From: Streptomyces regalis | Lineage (GTDB): Bacteria; Actinomycetota; Actinomycetes; Streptomycetales; Streptomycetaceae | Direction of reading: 5' to 3' | DNA length: 64,000 bases | Assembly: GCF_001509475.1 (NCBI RefSeq) | Contig: NZ_LLZG01000153.1 | Span: 1-64,000 of the forward strand | Shown: positions 43,296 to 52,705 of the stretch, one piece after another | How positions within the stretch are numbered: the stretch's first letter is position 1 | How the letters are laid out: every line of letters starts with the position of its first letter | Made by a program: the position numbers and the translations under genes | Notes under the pieces: model-generated | Database searches by the model: none | What the model was told of the DNA's origin: nothing | What the model saw: the letters and a program-made list of their open reading frames with translations, nothing else

Positions 43296-43812
43296 TCATC
43301 CGGACAGGATGAGCAGGGCGGTGGCCGCGAGCACGAGAGCGACGTCGCTCAGGAGGTCGGAGCGGATGCGGATGAAGCGTCCGGCGATCTCCCGATGTGC
43401 AATCCGATCAACGACGTCACCGCGGTAGTGGCACCGAACACAAGAGCGGGAACCCAGGAGGCGAATCCGAGCAGTCCGAGGCCGGCGCCGCCGACGAGGT
43501 TGTCCAGGCTCAGGGAGAGCGGGATACCGAAGATGGTCACGCACGGGTCGTCGATCTCGTCGGGAGGCTGTGGGTTGCGTACGGCCCGGATGACGAGGTA
43601 CAAGCCGTTTCCGCCCAGGGCGGCCGAGCCCGCGTAGCCGGCGATCGGGGCGATCGCCTGGCCGATGTGGTGGCCGAGCAACAGGCCGATCAGCGGCATC
43701 ACCCCGTCCCACAGTCCGAACATAAGAGCGATCTGCAGGGCGCGGCGGAGGCTGAACGGCACCGTGCCGAGCACGATCAACACCCGGAAGTAGTCGCGTG
43801 AGTACGCCGTCA
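43296..43812 (-). pseudogene. broken mntP-like (manganese efflux) gene
   Basis: Most of an MntP-type membrane protein can be read: [73 protein letters not shown]. The first helix with its conserved Asp is cut away at the junction with the pqqE remnant. Near 43390 the frame shifts, so the last helix ([17 protein letters not shown]) is in another frame. Neither frame gives a complete transporter. Confidence 0.75.
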
Positions 43813-43829
43813 CCGATCCCGGTCTCCCC

Positions 43830-44220
43830 GCCCGCGGCCCGCACCCGCTCGGCCACGATGTCGTGGTCGGGAGAGAGACAGCAGACCGGGTCGGTGCGCG
43901 CCGCGTCGCCGGTGAGCTGGAAGGCCTGGCAGCGACACTCGCCGAAGTCGATCTCGCGGCGCCGGCAGCTTCGGCACGGCTCCGGCATCCAGTCTGTGCC
44001 ACGTCAACGCCGGAACACCGGAGAGTCGGCCCATATCCGCGCCAGGGAGTCCTCGTGCACGCTTGCGCGTGGCAGGGGCAGGGCGCCCGCGGCCGGGCAG
44101 GGCAGGACATCGCCGTTCGGGGTCACGGTGAGCTGCCGATTCCCCCACCCGCCCATGCAGGGTTTGGGGTATTGGCTGCAGTAGTCGGGAAGGACGTAGA
44201 AGATCTCCATGCCCCAAGGC
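43830..44220 (-). pseudogene. pqqE-like radical SAM protein C-terminal remnant
   Basis: The C-terminal iron-sulfur domain of a PqqE-type protein: EIFYVLPDYCSQYPKPCMGG, LTVTPNGDVLPCPAAGA, SLARIWADSPVFRR, then an in-frame TGA (44004-44006), then [20 protein letters not shown] and [20 protein letters not shown]. The frame is the same on both sides of the stop, so a single nonsense change interrupts it. The radical SAM core is absent. No other PQQ genes are seen. Confidence 0.78.
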
Positions 44221-44282
44221 TCAGGACCGCCCCCGGTCGGCGGGCAGCGAGGCCAGTGTGCGGCGAGGGGGGCGCGGAGAAA

Positions 44283-44325
44283 CGTAAGCGCCGTCACATA
44301 CCGGCGCCACCCTCGCCCCTAGCGT
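44283..44325 (+). promoter_or_regulatory. CRP-like site and -10 box upstream of first Crp/Fnr gene
   Basis: CGTAAGCGCCGTCACA (44283-44298) fits a TGTGA-N6-TCACA-type operator. Twenty bases on, CTAGCGT contains the -10-like TAGCGT (44320-44325). The predicted start is near 44332, which puts the operator centre at -41.5, the position of class II CRP-activated promoters. The same layout with identical spacing occurs at 49112-49154. The leader to the Crp/Fnr ATG at 44623 is about 290 nt and holds no recognisable gene. Confidence 0.65.
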
Positions 44326-44622
44326 GGAATTGCCGCTCAGGCTTCACGCCTCACCCCACCAGGTGACGACCGCGCCTCCCGCACGCGCTCTGTCCGGCGT
44401 GGATGGTGATCCAGTCTGCGGTGTCGGGTCCGGCGTCTTAACGTGGGCGAGGGAGGTGACCGTCGTGCCGTCGCTGACGCCCACCAGGGTCGGCGTGCCC
44501 GTCCCCCACGCCACCGGGGCATTCCGGCGAGGCTTCGGCGGTCGCCTGGCCCACTGCCCGCTGCCAGGCCCGGCCCGCGCCCACCGGGCGACGCACCATG
44601 ACGACGGCGATGGGGCCTCACC

Positions 44623-45489
44623 ATGAAGCGCTCCTTCCGCCTCACTTCCCCGGACGCCGGACGGGACGCCGCCGGGGTCGGCGCTCCGTCGCGCCTCCCG
44701 CCGCCCACCGGCACCGGTGCCACGACAGAGTCCGACCCGGCCCCGGCCGCCCTGCCGCCGCGCGGCCCCGAGCCCGGCGGCGGCAGGGGACCCGACCGGG
44801 TTTCCGGGGCGACCTGGTGCCTGTCCGAGGTCGATGTCTTCCGCGACCTCGACGAGGCGGAGATGACGGCCATCGCGAACGCCGCCCCGATCAGGACCTA
44901 CGCCGCCGGCGAACTGCTCTACACCCCGCAGGAGCCGTGCCAGGTGCTGTTCATCCTCAAGCACGGCCGCGTGCGCATCTTCCGGATCTCATCGAAGGGT
45001 CGTGCCCTGACCTGCGCGATCCTCACCCCAGGCACGGTGTTCGGCGAGATGCTGCTGCTGGGGCAGCGGATGTACGACGACTTCGCGGAGGCCCTCGACG
45101 ACGTCACCGTCTGCGTGATGCACCGCACCGACGTGGACCGGCTGCTGCTGTCGGACGCCCGCATAGCCACCCGGATCGCCGAGATCCTCGGCCGCCGCCT
45201 GGCCGACCTCGAACAGCGGCTGTCCGACAGCGTCTTCAAGTCCATACGGCAGCGCGTCGCCACCACGCTGCTCACCCTCACGGCCGGGCCGGCCATCGGC
45301 CCGCCGGCAGCGGACGCTCCGGAGCGGCAGCTCGCCGTCACCCACGATCAGCTGGCCGCGCTCGTGGGCACCGCCCGCGAGTCGGTCACCAAAGTCCTCG
45401 ACCACTTCGCCGATCTCGGGGTGATACGCCTCGAGCGCGGTCACATCACGCTCCTGGACCCGGACAGGCTGCGCGACGAGGCGGGGTGA
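44623..45489 (+). CDS. Crp/Fnr family transcription regulator (copy 1)
   Basis: A 288-aa regulator. After a 60-residue Pro/Gly-rich head comes WCLSEVDVFRDLDEAEM and a cyclic-nucleotide-binding-type beta barrel (about 75-190; LFILKHGRVRIFRIS, GTVFGEMLLLGQRMY). A long dimer helix follows (EILGRRLADLEQRLSDSVFK), then a Crp-type helix-turn-helix (VTHDQLAALVGTARESVTKVL). No Cys cluster for an iron-sulfur centre is present, so it is not a classic Fnr. Its paralogue at 47990-48922 is highly similar. CRP-like sites precede both, suggesting auto- or cross-regulation. The ligand is unknown. Confidence 0.9.
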   Translation: MKRSFRLTSPDAGRDAAGVGAPSRLPPPTGTGATTESDPAPAALPPRGPEPGGGRGPDRVSGATWCLSEVDVFRDLDEAEMTAIANAAPIRTYAAGELLYTPQEPCQVLFILKHGRVRIFRISSKGRALTCAILTPGTVFGEMLLLGQRMYDDFAEALDDVTVCVMHRTDVDRLLLSDARIATRIAEILGRRLADLEQRLSDSVFKSIRQRVATTLLTLTAGPAIGPPAADAPERQLAVTHDQLAALVGTARESVTKVLDHFADLGVIRLERGHITLLDPDRLRDEAG

Positions 45490-45779
45490 CGTATGCCCCG
45501 CCACCTCCTCCCGCGAGTCGTCGCCGTCCCGCAGGACGCCGACGCTCATGCCGGAGAGCACGGACAGCATCGAAGCCGACCGGTTCGAGGGCTACGACGG
45601 GCACGACGATCGCACCGGCAAGGAGGCCACCGGGATGCGGTTCCCACTGACCGAAGCGAGAGGGCGGGACCGACCCGGGTGTCCGGGCACCGCCAGGTCG
45701 TGTCCGCCCCACCAGTGCGCGTCCCAAGCCGAGGGGACGGCCTCCTGAAGACACCGCACCCAGTCCGGAGGGAGCCGTG
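45490..45779 (+). other. spacer with a possible small acidic protein
   Basis: Between Crp copy 1 and the ATP-binding protein a frame from ATG 45548 to 45748 would give 66 aa starting MPESTDSIEADRFEGYDGHD, acidic and then Arg-rich. There is no family match I can name and the ribosome site is weak. I regard it as possible but unproven. Confidence 0.25.
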
Positions 45780-46247
45780 ATGAACACACACCGGTTCCGG
45801 CTGCCATGGCGCTGGGGCAGGCACGCCGCCGTCGGATCCACACCGTCGGCCGTCCGCCACCGCACCGTCTCCCTCCCCGTGGGCCCGAACGCCGTGGCAC
45901 AAGCGAGGGAGACGGTGACCGAGGCCCTCTCCACGGCTGGTGTCCCGGCCCGCTCCGCCTTCGCCGACACAGCGGTGCTCGTGGTCAGCGAGCTCGTCAC
46001 CAACGTGCTGCGGCACGCCACCCGCTCCCCGGTGATGGACGTGGGCACGGCCCTCGACGCCGGGCAACTGGTGATCACGGTCGTGGACACCGACCCGCGC
46101 CTGCCGGACCTCACCCCCGACGACCCGGGGGCGGGGTTGCGCATGGTGGCCGAGCTGGCGGGCACGTACGGCGGCGACGTCAGCGCGGAACCGGCGCACG
46201 GGCACGACGGCAAGGTCGTCCGGGTACGGTTCAGGATCCCCTCGTGA
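45780..46247 (+). CDS. RsbW-like ATP-binding anti-sigma regulatory kinase
   Basis: A 155-aa protein of the HATPase_c_2 family. The N box is VVSELVTNVLRHAT, the G1 box region DTDPRLPDL, and the closing glycines are GAGLRMVAELAG. These small proteins, very common in Streptomyces, phosphorylate anti-anti-sigma factors or bind sigma factors. The ATG at 45780 follows GGAGGGAGCC. It lies about 290 nt after Crp copy 1 on the same strand. The large SpoIIE-type phosphatases in this window are possible opponents, but no partner is adjacent. Confidence 0.85.
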   Translation: MNTHRFRLPWRWGRHAAVGSTPSAVRHRTVSLPVGPNAVAQARETVTEALSTAGVPARSAFADTAVLVVSELVTNVLRHATRSPVMDVGTALDAGQLVITVVDTDPRLPDLTPDDPGAGLRMVAELAGTYGGDVSAEPAHGHDGKVVRVRFRIPS

Positions 46248-46378
46248 CAGGGCGCCCGGTCATGCCTCGTCGCCGCCGGGTGGGACCGGCAGCAGGGCGT
46301 GGAGGAGAACTCTCACACCAGCCCCGCGACCAGCAACTTCAGGGTGCAACATGCTGCCGCCCGGTTCACCTGCCGCAC

Positions 46379-46951
46379 TCAACCGACCGCTTCGATACTT
46401 TGAACAAAGATGATGTTGTTGTTCCGGTCGCGGACGACATTCCCGCGACTGTTACGTAGGGGCTCCGCCGTCACCTGGAGTTCAAAAGGCTCGGAGCACT
46501 CTTGCTGCCTGCCCTGTCTGGCCGGCCTCAGCGGCACGCTCAGTTCGACGCTCCAGGTTACCGACTGGTCGGTGGAGACAGGGCCCCCCTCAACAGTGAG
46601 GGGGCATGTGTTGGAACGGCCTGTTGCCGCGTTCCAGCGGAATTGCCCCCGGTCGCCCACGACAGCGACACCGGCGTCAGGATCAACCCTCGTGGCGGCC
46701 GTCCGGAGGAGCTGGACCTGCACAGTCGCACGGTTGGTTCTGGTGTCCCGGCGCAGTGCGGTCTCCGTGAAACGAAGGTTGTCGTCGTTCGAGTAGGCAC
46801 GCATCGCCTGCTGGGTCCCCTGCCCCGGGTGTGGCAGGCCCGGGGCCTGACCGATCCCGCTCGGGCCGGCCCCGGTCACCGCCACCGACGTCAGGACGGT
46901 GGCTCCCAGCGTCAGGCCCACGACCCCCCTGCGCTTCCTGCCCTTGTTCAT
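46379..46951 (-). CDS. secreted protein of unknown function
   Basis: A 190-aa exported protein. A signal peptide (MNKGRKRRGVVGLTLGATVL, cleavage near residue 30) leads to a mature part rich in Thr and Arg with beta-strand character (TNRATVQVQLLRTAATRVDP, VTWSVELSVPL) and two Cys that could form a disulfide (SNTCPLTVEGG and QECSEPFEL). I do not recognise the family. The ATG at 46949-46951 is preferred since GAGGGG lies upstream and the signal starts there. It is a single-gene unit converging with the ATP-binding gene. Confidence 0.75.
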   Translation of the reverse strand: MNKGRKRRGVVGLTLGATVLTSVAVTGAGPSGIGQAPGLPHPGQGTQQAMRAYSNDDNLRFTETALRRDTRTNRATVQVQLLRTAATRVDPDAGVAVVGDRGQFRWNAATGRSNTCPLTVEGGPVSTDQSVTWSVELSVPLRPARQGRQQECSEPFELQVTAEPLRNSRGNVVRDRNNNIIFVQSIEAVG

Positions 46952-47146
46952 AGCGGTCCCCTCAGGTGAGGTGATGTCGCTCCTGCCCCTTAAACCACAT
47001 GGGCAATAAGAGCAACAATTCTTCACCCACGTACCACACGTATCTCCAGCAAAACGAAAAATATCGACAACTTCGGTGTGTGCGGACTCAACGCACTGCT
47101 CCACGGGCGCCCGCCACCCCACCCGCACGGCCGACTGGCGAGAAAC

Positions 47147-47857
47147 TCATGCCCGGGGCCTGTCCCCCTCGCGCCCACCGGATACGGCGAAGCTCTCGGC
47201 GACGACTCGGCGCAGCGGCAGCTCGAGGCGACGGCCGGAGCTCGCCCAGGCGGCCAAGGCCTGCTTGGCGGCCTGGGCCCGGCGCTTGCTGAGGCGGGGC
47301 AGATAGAGCCCGTCGACCAGGAGTGCCACGGCGTCGGGGGTGTCGAGGCGGAGGGCGAAGACGCGGCGCTGGTCGGAGCGGACGCGGAAGCCCGCGCCGC
47401 GCAACAGCTCCGCCAGGCCGTCACGCGCCCGAGGGTTGGGCCACGGCTGGCGCATGGCCCGGAGTGCGTACATCACCCGGGCCCACGCGAGAGCCCCGGA
47501 CGCCGAGAGGCCGGACTGGGCGGGCACGAGCGCGGCGAGCGTGCCACCGGGACGCAGGACGCGCCGGACCTCTCCCAGGACCTGGGGCAGGGGGGTGAGG
47601 ACGGGCAGGCACATGGAGGCGCAGACCGCGTCGGCCGAGGCCGAGCGCAGGGGCAGGGCGGTGGCGTCCGCCCGCACCACCGGGCCCCGGCCGAGCCGGG
47701 CGGCCGCGGCGAGTTCGCCGGCGGAGGCGTCGACGCCGATCCACCGGGCGTCCGGAAGCCGCGCGCGCAGGGGAGCGGAGCCGCAGGCCAGGTCCAGCAC
47801 GGTCCCGGTGACCGGGCGAAGCGGCTCGGCCAGCCACGCGTAGGGCGACTCGTCCAC
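47147..47857 (-). CDS. SAM-dependent class I methyltransferase
   Basis: A 236-aa (or slightly longer) methyltransferase. The SAM-binding loop is VLDLACGSAPLRARL, the acidic strand end is WIGVDASAGEL, and later motifs are VVRADATALPLRSASADAV and RRVLRPGGTLAALVP. The annotated GTG at 47857 lacks the conserved-looking N-terminus LNEEDWRRFLGGYHDARPG, which is in frame just upstream. No ATG, GTG or TTG exists before the preceding in-frame stop, so a CTG at 47938, behind GGAAGGGCTGGGG, may be the real start. It follows Crp copy 2 on the same strand by about 50 nt in that case. Substrate unknown. Confidence 0.82.
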   Translation of the reverse strand: MDESPYAWLAEPLRPVTGTVLDLACGSAPLRARLPDARWIGVDASAGELAAAARLGRGPVVRADATALPLRSASADAVCASMCLPVLTPLPQVLGEVRRVLRPGGTLAALVPAQSGLSASGALAWARVMYALRAMRQPWPNPRARDGLAELLRGAGFRVRSDQRRVFALRLDTPDAVALLVDGLYLPRLSKRRAQAAKQALAAWASSGRRLELPLRRVVAESFAVSGGREGDRPRA

Positions 47858-47989
47858 GAGCCCGAAGAAGCGTTCGGTGATGCCGGGGCGGGCGTCGTGG
47901 TATCCGCCGAGGAAACGGCGCCAGTCCTCTTCGTTCAGTTCAGCCCCCAGCCCTTCCGGTCCGTCCGCCCGCGGCGACCCGCCGGGCGG

Positions 47990-48922
47990 TCAGCCGGTCT
48001 CGTCACGCAGCTGCTCCGTCTTCAGCACGGTGACGCGGCCGCGAGCCAGGCGGATCAGCCCCCGGTCGGCGAACTGGTGCAGCACCTTGGTGGCGGTCTC
48101 CCGGGACGTGCCGACCAGTGCGGCGAGTTGCTCATGGGTGAGAGCCACCTGCGGATGCCTCGCCCCGGGCCGCAGGGGCAGGGCCGAAGGCTCGCGCTCG
48201 GGCACCAGGGTGAGCAACGTCGTGGCGATGCGCTGGGGGACGGACTTGAAGACGCTGTCGGACAGGCGCTGTTCGAGGTCGGCCAGGCGGCGGCCGAGGG
48301 TCTCGGTGATGCGGGTGGCGATGCGGGCGTCCGACAGCAGGAACCGGTCCACGTCGGCACGGTGCATCACGCAGACGGTGACATCGTCGAGGGCCTCGGC
48401 GAAATTGCCGTACATCCGCTGCCCGAGCAGCAGCATCTCCCCGAAGATCGTGCCGGGGGCGAGGATGGCACAGGTCAGCGCGCGGCCGTCCGCAGAGACC
48501 CGGAAGACGCGCACCCGGCCGCGCTTGAGAATGAACAGCACCTCGCACGGCTGCTGAGGGGCGTAGAGCATCTCCCCGGCTGTGTACGTCTTCATCGGCG
48601 CCGCGGCGGCGATGGTGTCCATCTCCCGCTCGGTCAGGTCGCGGAAGATGTCGACCTCGGACAGACACCATGTCCGTTCCCCGATCGCGTCATCGATCAT
48701 CCTGGCCGTCTCCTCACGCCGTCCGGGAGCCCATGGCGGCGGCGCCGCACCCCAGGGCGGATGTGCCAGGGCGCCGGCGCCCTCGGTCAGACAGTAGCGG
48801 GACTGGATCTCGTCGGCGGCGAGACCGGGAGCGCTGACGAGTGGCGTCGCGTCGGCGATGGCAGGTGGGGGCACCGGCTCCTGCGGGTGGGAGTTGCGGG
48901 CGACGGGGGGCTGAGACGTCAT
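47990..48922 (-). CDS. Crp/Fnr family transcription regulator (copy 2)
   Basis: A 310-aa paralogue of the regulator at 44623-45489. After a Pro-rich head of about 80 residues comes the effector barrel (TWCLSEVDIFRDLTEREMD, LFILKRGRVRVFRVS, GTIFGEMLLLGQRMYGNFAE), the dimer helix and the helix-turn-helix (LTHEQLAALVGTSRETATKVL). The recognition helix differs slightly from copy 1 (TSRETATKV against TARESVTKV), so the two may share sites with different strength. The start has a strong GGAGGAGG. A CRP-like operator lies in its own promoter (48993-49008). Confidence 0.9.
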   Translation of the reverse strand: MTSQPPVARNSHPQEPVPPPAIADATPLVSAPGLAADEIQSRYCLTEGAGALAHPPWGAAPPPWAPGRREETARMIDDAIGERTWCLSEVDIFRDLTEREMDTIAAAAPMKTYTAGEMLYAPQQPCEVLFILKRGRVRVFRVSADGRALTCAILAPGTIFGEMLLLGQRMYGNFAEALDDVTVCVMHRADVDRFLLSDARIATRITETLGRRLADLEQRLSDSVFKSVPQRIATTLLTLVPEREPSALPLRPGARHPQVALTHEQLAALVGTSRETATKVLHQFADRGLIRLARGRVTVLKTEQLRDETG

Positions 48923-48964
48923 GGGCTCCTCCTCCGGAGATGGTCGCGAAGGGCTGCGTCAAGG

Positions 48965-49008
48965 ACGGTAGGCCCCGTGCGGGCCGGGGTTCTGTGACAG
49001 CGCTTACA
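48965..49008 (-). promoter_or_regulatory. CRP-like site and -10 box of Crp copy 2
   Basis: On the minus strand TGTAAGCGCTGTCACA (49008 to 48993) is followed after 22 bases by TACCGT (48970-48965), a possible -10. The operator centre is then about -42.5 from the predicted start near 48958, one base off the spacing of the other two sites. The gene starts at 48922, so the leader would be short (about 36 nt). Confidence 0.6.
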
Positions 49009-49111
49009 GACTCGCTGGACAGTCCGAAGCGTCCGCGCCAGGCGTCGCTGTGGCAGAGCGGCCACCGGCCCGACTCGGCGGTGGGCATGTCACCGGATCG
49101 GGACCGCGAAG

Positions 49112-49154
49112 TGTAAGCGCGGTCACATTCCTGGGCGTACGCCGTCCCTAGCGT
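49112..49154 (+). promoter_or_regulatory. CRP-like site and -10 box of the four-helix membrane gene
   Basis: TGTAAGCGCGGTCACA (49112-49127) is followed after 20 bases by CTAGCGT, with -10-like TAGCGT at 49149-49154. The predicted start near 49161 puts the operator centre at -41.5. Spacing and both elements match the promoter at 44283-44325. It lies back to back with the Crp copy 2 promoter, about 100 bp apart. Confidence 0.68.
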
Positions 49155-49176
49155 CGGAGCTGAAGGGGTCCCCGAG

Positions 49177-49206
49177 TGGACCAGAACTTCGTGGACCAGA
49201 ACTTCG
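49177..49206 (+). repeat. 15-bp tandem duplication in leader
   Basis: TGGACCAGAACTTCG occurs twice in tandem, just before the ribosome site of the membrane protein gene at 49223. It lies in the predicted 62-nt leader. It may be a recent slip duplication or have a translational role. Confidence 0.8.
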
Positions 49207-49222
49207 TAAGGAGAACGACGAC

Positions 49223-49702
49223 ATGGCGACCACACTGCAAGTTTCCCCGCGCACGGCGGCCATTCCCGTACACGCGGCCTGGGGCGCCGTGGCCGGCTTG
49301 GTCGGCGGCGTCGGCTTCGGCATCTGGATGTCGGTGTCCAAGCCGATGATGGACACGGCGATGATCAAGATGGTGGCCGGGCTCCTCGGCTCCGACAGCG
49401 CCTTCGCGGGCTGGCTGATCCACCTCGGCATCTCGCTCTCCGCAGGAATCGTCTTCGGCGCCCTGCTGGGCCAGTGGGCGACCCGCATGATGCCGGCCAT
49501 CATCCTCGGCCTGGCCTACGGGGTGGTCTGGTGGGTCGTCGGCGCCCTGTGGATCATGCCGGCGAACATGGGCATGCCGGTCTTCGAGTGGAACGACGTG
49601 ACGAGCTCCAGCTTCGGCGGCCACCTCGTCTTCGGTCTGCTCCTCGGAGCGGCCTACTCGTCCGTCGCCGCGGCCATGGGCAAGGAGAAGCGGGCCGGCT
49701 GA
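49223..49702 (+). CDS. four-helix membrane protein under CRP-like promoter
   Basis: A 159-aa protein with four hydrophobic helices (about 17-37, 63-84, 89-110 and 131-152), the glycine-rich first helix AAWGAVAGLVGGVGFGIWM, and a conserved-looking loop PANMGMPVFEWNDVTS. I do not recognise a named family, though similar proteins occur as actinobacterial and archaeal membrane proteins of unknown role. AAGGAG lies upstream of the ATG. Its promoter bears a CRP-like operator, so it is the best candidate target gene of the two Crp/Fnr paralogues. Confidence 0.8.
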   Translation: MATTLQVSPRTAAIPVHAAWGAVAGLVGGVGFGIWMSVSKPMMDTAMIKMVAGLLGSDSAFAGWLIHLGISLSAGIVFGALLGQWATRMMPAIILGLAYGVVWWVVGALWIMPANMGMPVFEWNDVTSSSFGGHLVFGLLLGAAYSSVAAAMGKEKRAG

Positions 49703-49788
49703 CGGTACGGCGAGGAGCCGGACCGGGGCCGAACCTGGATCACCCCGGCCCCAGGGAAGGCACGAACCCCTCACCGGGTTCCTCGTTC

Positions 49789-50055
49789 GTGCGAACCCGC
49801 ACCAAGCGGGTCGAGGGCAACGACTACTTCCCGCCCGAGTCCCTCGAGCAGGAGTACTTCACCGAGAGCAGGAGCAAGTCCCTGTGCCCGTGGAAGGGCG
49901 TCGCCCGCTACTACACCCTCACGGTGGACGGCGAGGTGAACCCGAACGCGGGCTGGTACTACCCGCACCCCACCCCGCTCGCCCGCCGCATCAAGAACCA
50001 CGTCGCCTTCTGGAACGGCGTCGTCGTCGAAGGCACGCGCGAGAAGAAGCCGACC
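49789..50055 (+). pseudogene. DUF427 family gene, 5'-truncated
   Basis: From a GTG at 49789 one frame reads VRTRTKRVEGNDYFPPESL, then LCPWKGVARYYTLTVDGEVN and WYYPHPTPLARRIKNHVAFW, the core of DUF427 proteins. The usual first 20 or so residues are missing, and beyond about 50055 the frame runs on into the antisense of merB without a family ending. No ribosome site is seen. I call a truncated remnant. Confidence 0.65.
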
Positions 50056-50076
50056 CGGCAGGGCGGTCGTGGAGGC

Positions 50077-50635
50077 TCAGCAGCAGTCGGCCGCTCCCGT
50101 GGCGGTGATCTGGTCGATCAAGGGGCGCCCGGCCTCGTAGGCGTCGGCGACGGGCAGGACGCGCGCGGCGGGGTGTTCGCCGAGCCAGTCCTTCGCGGCC
50201 TCGGCAGAAGAAGGAGCGCACCGAGGCCCGGGCATCGGGGGCGACCAGGGAGACGACCGCCGTGGTGGGCTGCAGGTCGGTCGGGCCGTCCGGGGTCGCG
50301 GTCAGGCGGACCGGTTCGCCGGTGGCGCGGCAGGGGGAGGTCACCTGGGCGCTCTCGCCGAGGATGGCCTGGAAGACCACGGTGTCCAGCGCGCACCAGG
50401 TGTAGAAGGTGCGGGCGTGGGTCTCGTAGCGGTGTGGGGTGGGATGGAAGGTGAGGCCGTAGCCGATGATGCGGCCCTCGGTGTCGTACTCCGTGTCGGG
50501 CATGGTCGCCGGCGCGCCACGGATTTCCTCCGCGCTGCGCCCGGCCCGGGTGGCGAGTTGCGCGACGGTGACCGGCTCGCCGGAGACGAGGAGGGCCTGC
50601 AGGGGGCGCAGCAGCGAGAGCTGCACGCCGGGCAC
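50077..50635 (-). pseudogene. merB: merB (organomercurial lyase) with internal deletion and frameshift
   Basis: The frame from GTG 50635 reads EPVTVAQLATRAGRSAEEIR, TFYTWCALDTVVFQAILGE (keeping the first catalytic Cys and the Asp) and SPCRATGEPVRL. After VRSFF about 14 residues around the second catalytic Cys are lost and the frame shifts. The true C-terminus (EAAKDWLGEHPAARVLPVAD to ATGAADCC) is in another frame, ending at the TGA at 50077. MerB splits carbon-mercury bonds; this copy should be inactive. Confidence 0.82.
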
Positions 50636-50674
50636 CGATGCCTGGGACCGTAGGGTCTGCCCCCGGGGTGAGGG

Positions 50675-51063
50675 TCAAGCCCGCGTGCCGCAGCGAGGGT
50701 CGCCGACGAAGCACCGTTCGTCGTCGGCCGGGTCCGCGTGGTGCGCGGCCTCGAATTCCTCGATCCAGCGCAGTGTCTCCTGCTGGGCGGCGATCCCAGA
50801 GGGGGCACCCCCAGCTCGAGGCGCTCCCGCGAGCGGCGCAGCGGCTCCGCCAGTCGCTCTCCCCTCCGTGGGCCCTCAGCACCTCGCCGGGCGCCGGTCA
50901 GTAGCGCGTCGGTGGTGTACAGCCGGTAGTTCGCCGGGCTGCGGCCGAGCGTGTGGATCAGGCCGAGGTCGGTGTGCTCGCGCAGCGTCCTGACCGGCAC
51001 GCCGGTGCGGCGCGACAGCTCACCGACCGTCATCGGCCTGGACAGGTTCGTACGCACGGCCAT
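50675..51063 (-). pseudogene. MerR-family regulator, frameshifted
   Basis: The N-terminal DNA-binding domain is clear (MTVGELSRRTGVPVRTLREH, LGRSPANYRLYTTDALL). The middle coiled-coil is deleted and out of frame. The C-terminal part resumes in another frame as IAAQQETLRWIEEFEAAHH and ends FVGDPRCGTRA at 50675. It sits between merA and merB on the same strand, with a purine-rich leader. It probably once regulated merB. Confidence 0.75.
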
Positions 51064-51144
51064 CCCCTCTCCCCTCCTTCTTCTCCTTCTTCTCCTTTCC
51101 TTCTTCTCCTTCTTCTCCTTCTTCTCCTTTCCTTCTTCTCCTTC
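51063..51144. repeat. 82-nt homopyrimidine/homopurine tract
   Basis: The plus strand is pure C and T for 82 bases, built from CTTCTT and TCCTTT units. On the minus strand this is a run of GAAGGAGAAG blocks in the 83-bp spacer between merA and the broken merR-like gene. It includes many GGAG ribosome-site-like cores. Such tracts can form triplex DNA and expand by slippage. Confidence 0.9.
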
Positions 51145-51146
51145 GT

Positions 51147-52586
<1,440 letters not shown>

Positions 52587-52664
52587 GGTGGAGCCTCCGC
52601 TGTCTGGGCCCAGGGGTCTGAACGACTGCTATACGCCTTGCCGAATAGGTCAACTCCTCCATAG

Positions 52665-52682
52665 TATTCGGATAGGCGAATA
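52665..52682. promoter_or_regulatory. candidate ArsR-type operator between merA and arsR
   Basis: TATTCG and CGAATA form a perfect inverted repeat around GATAGG. A further CGAATAGG stands at 52642-52649. The repeat is 23 bp before the regulator ATG and about 80 bp before merA, where a repressor could close both genes. Confidence 0.6.
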
Positions 52683-52705
52683 GTTCCAGTCGAGGAGACC
52701 TTTCC

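Noticed and set aside
44324..44626. Possible 100-aa gene between the CRP-like promoter and Crp copy 1
   Set aside because: It starts at the -10 box, has no ribosome site and no recognisable features; more likely an untranslated leader.
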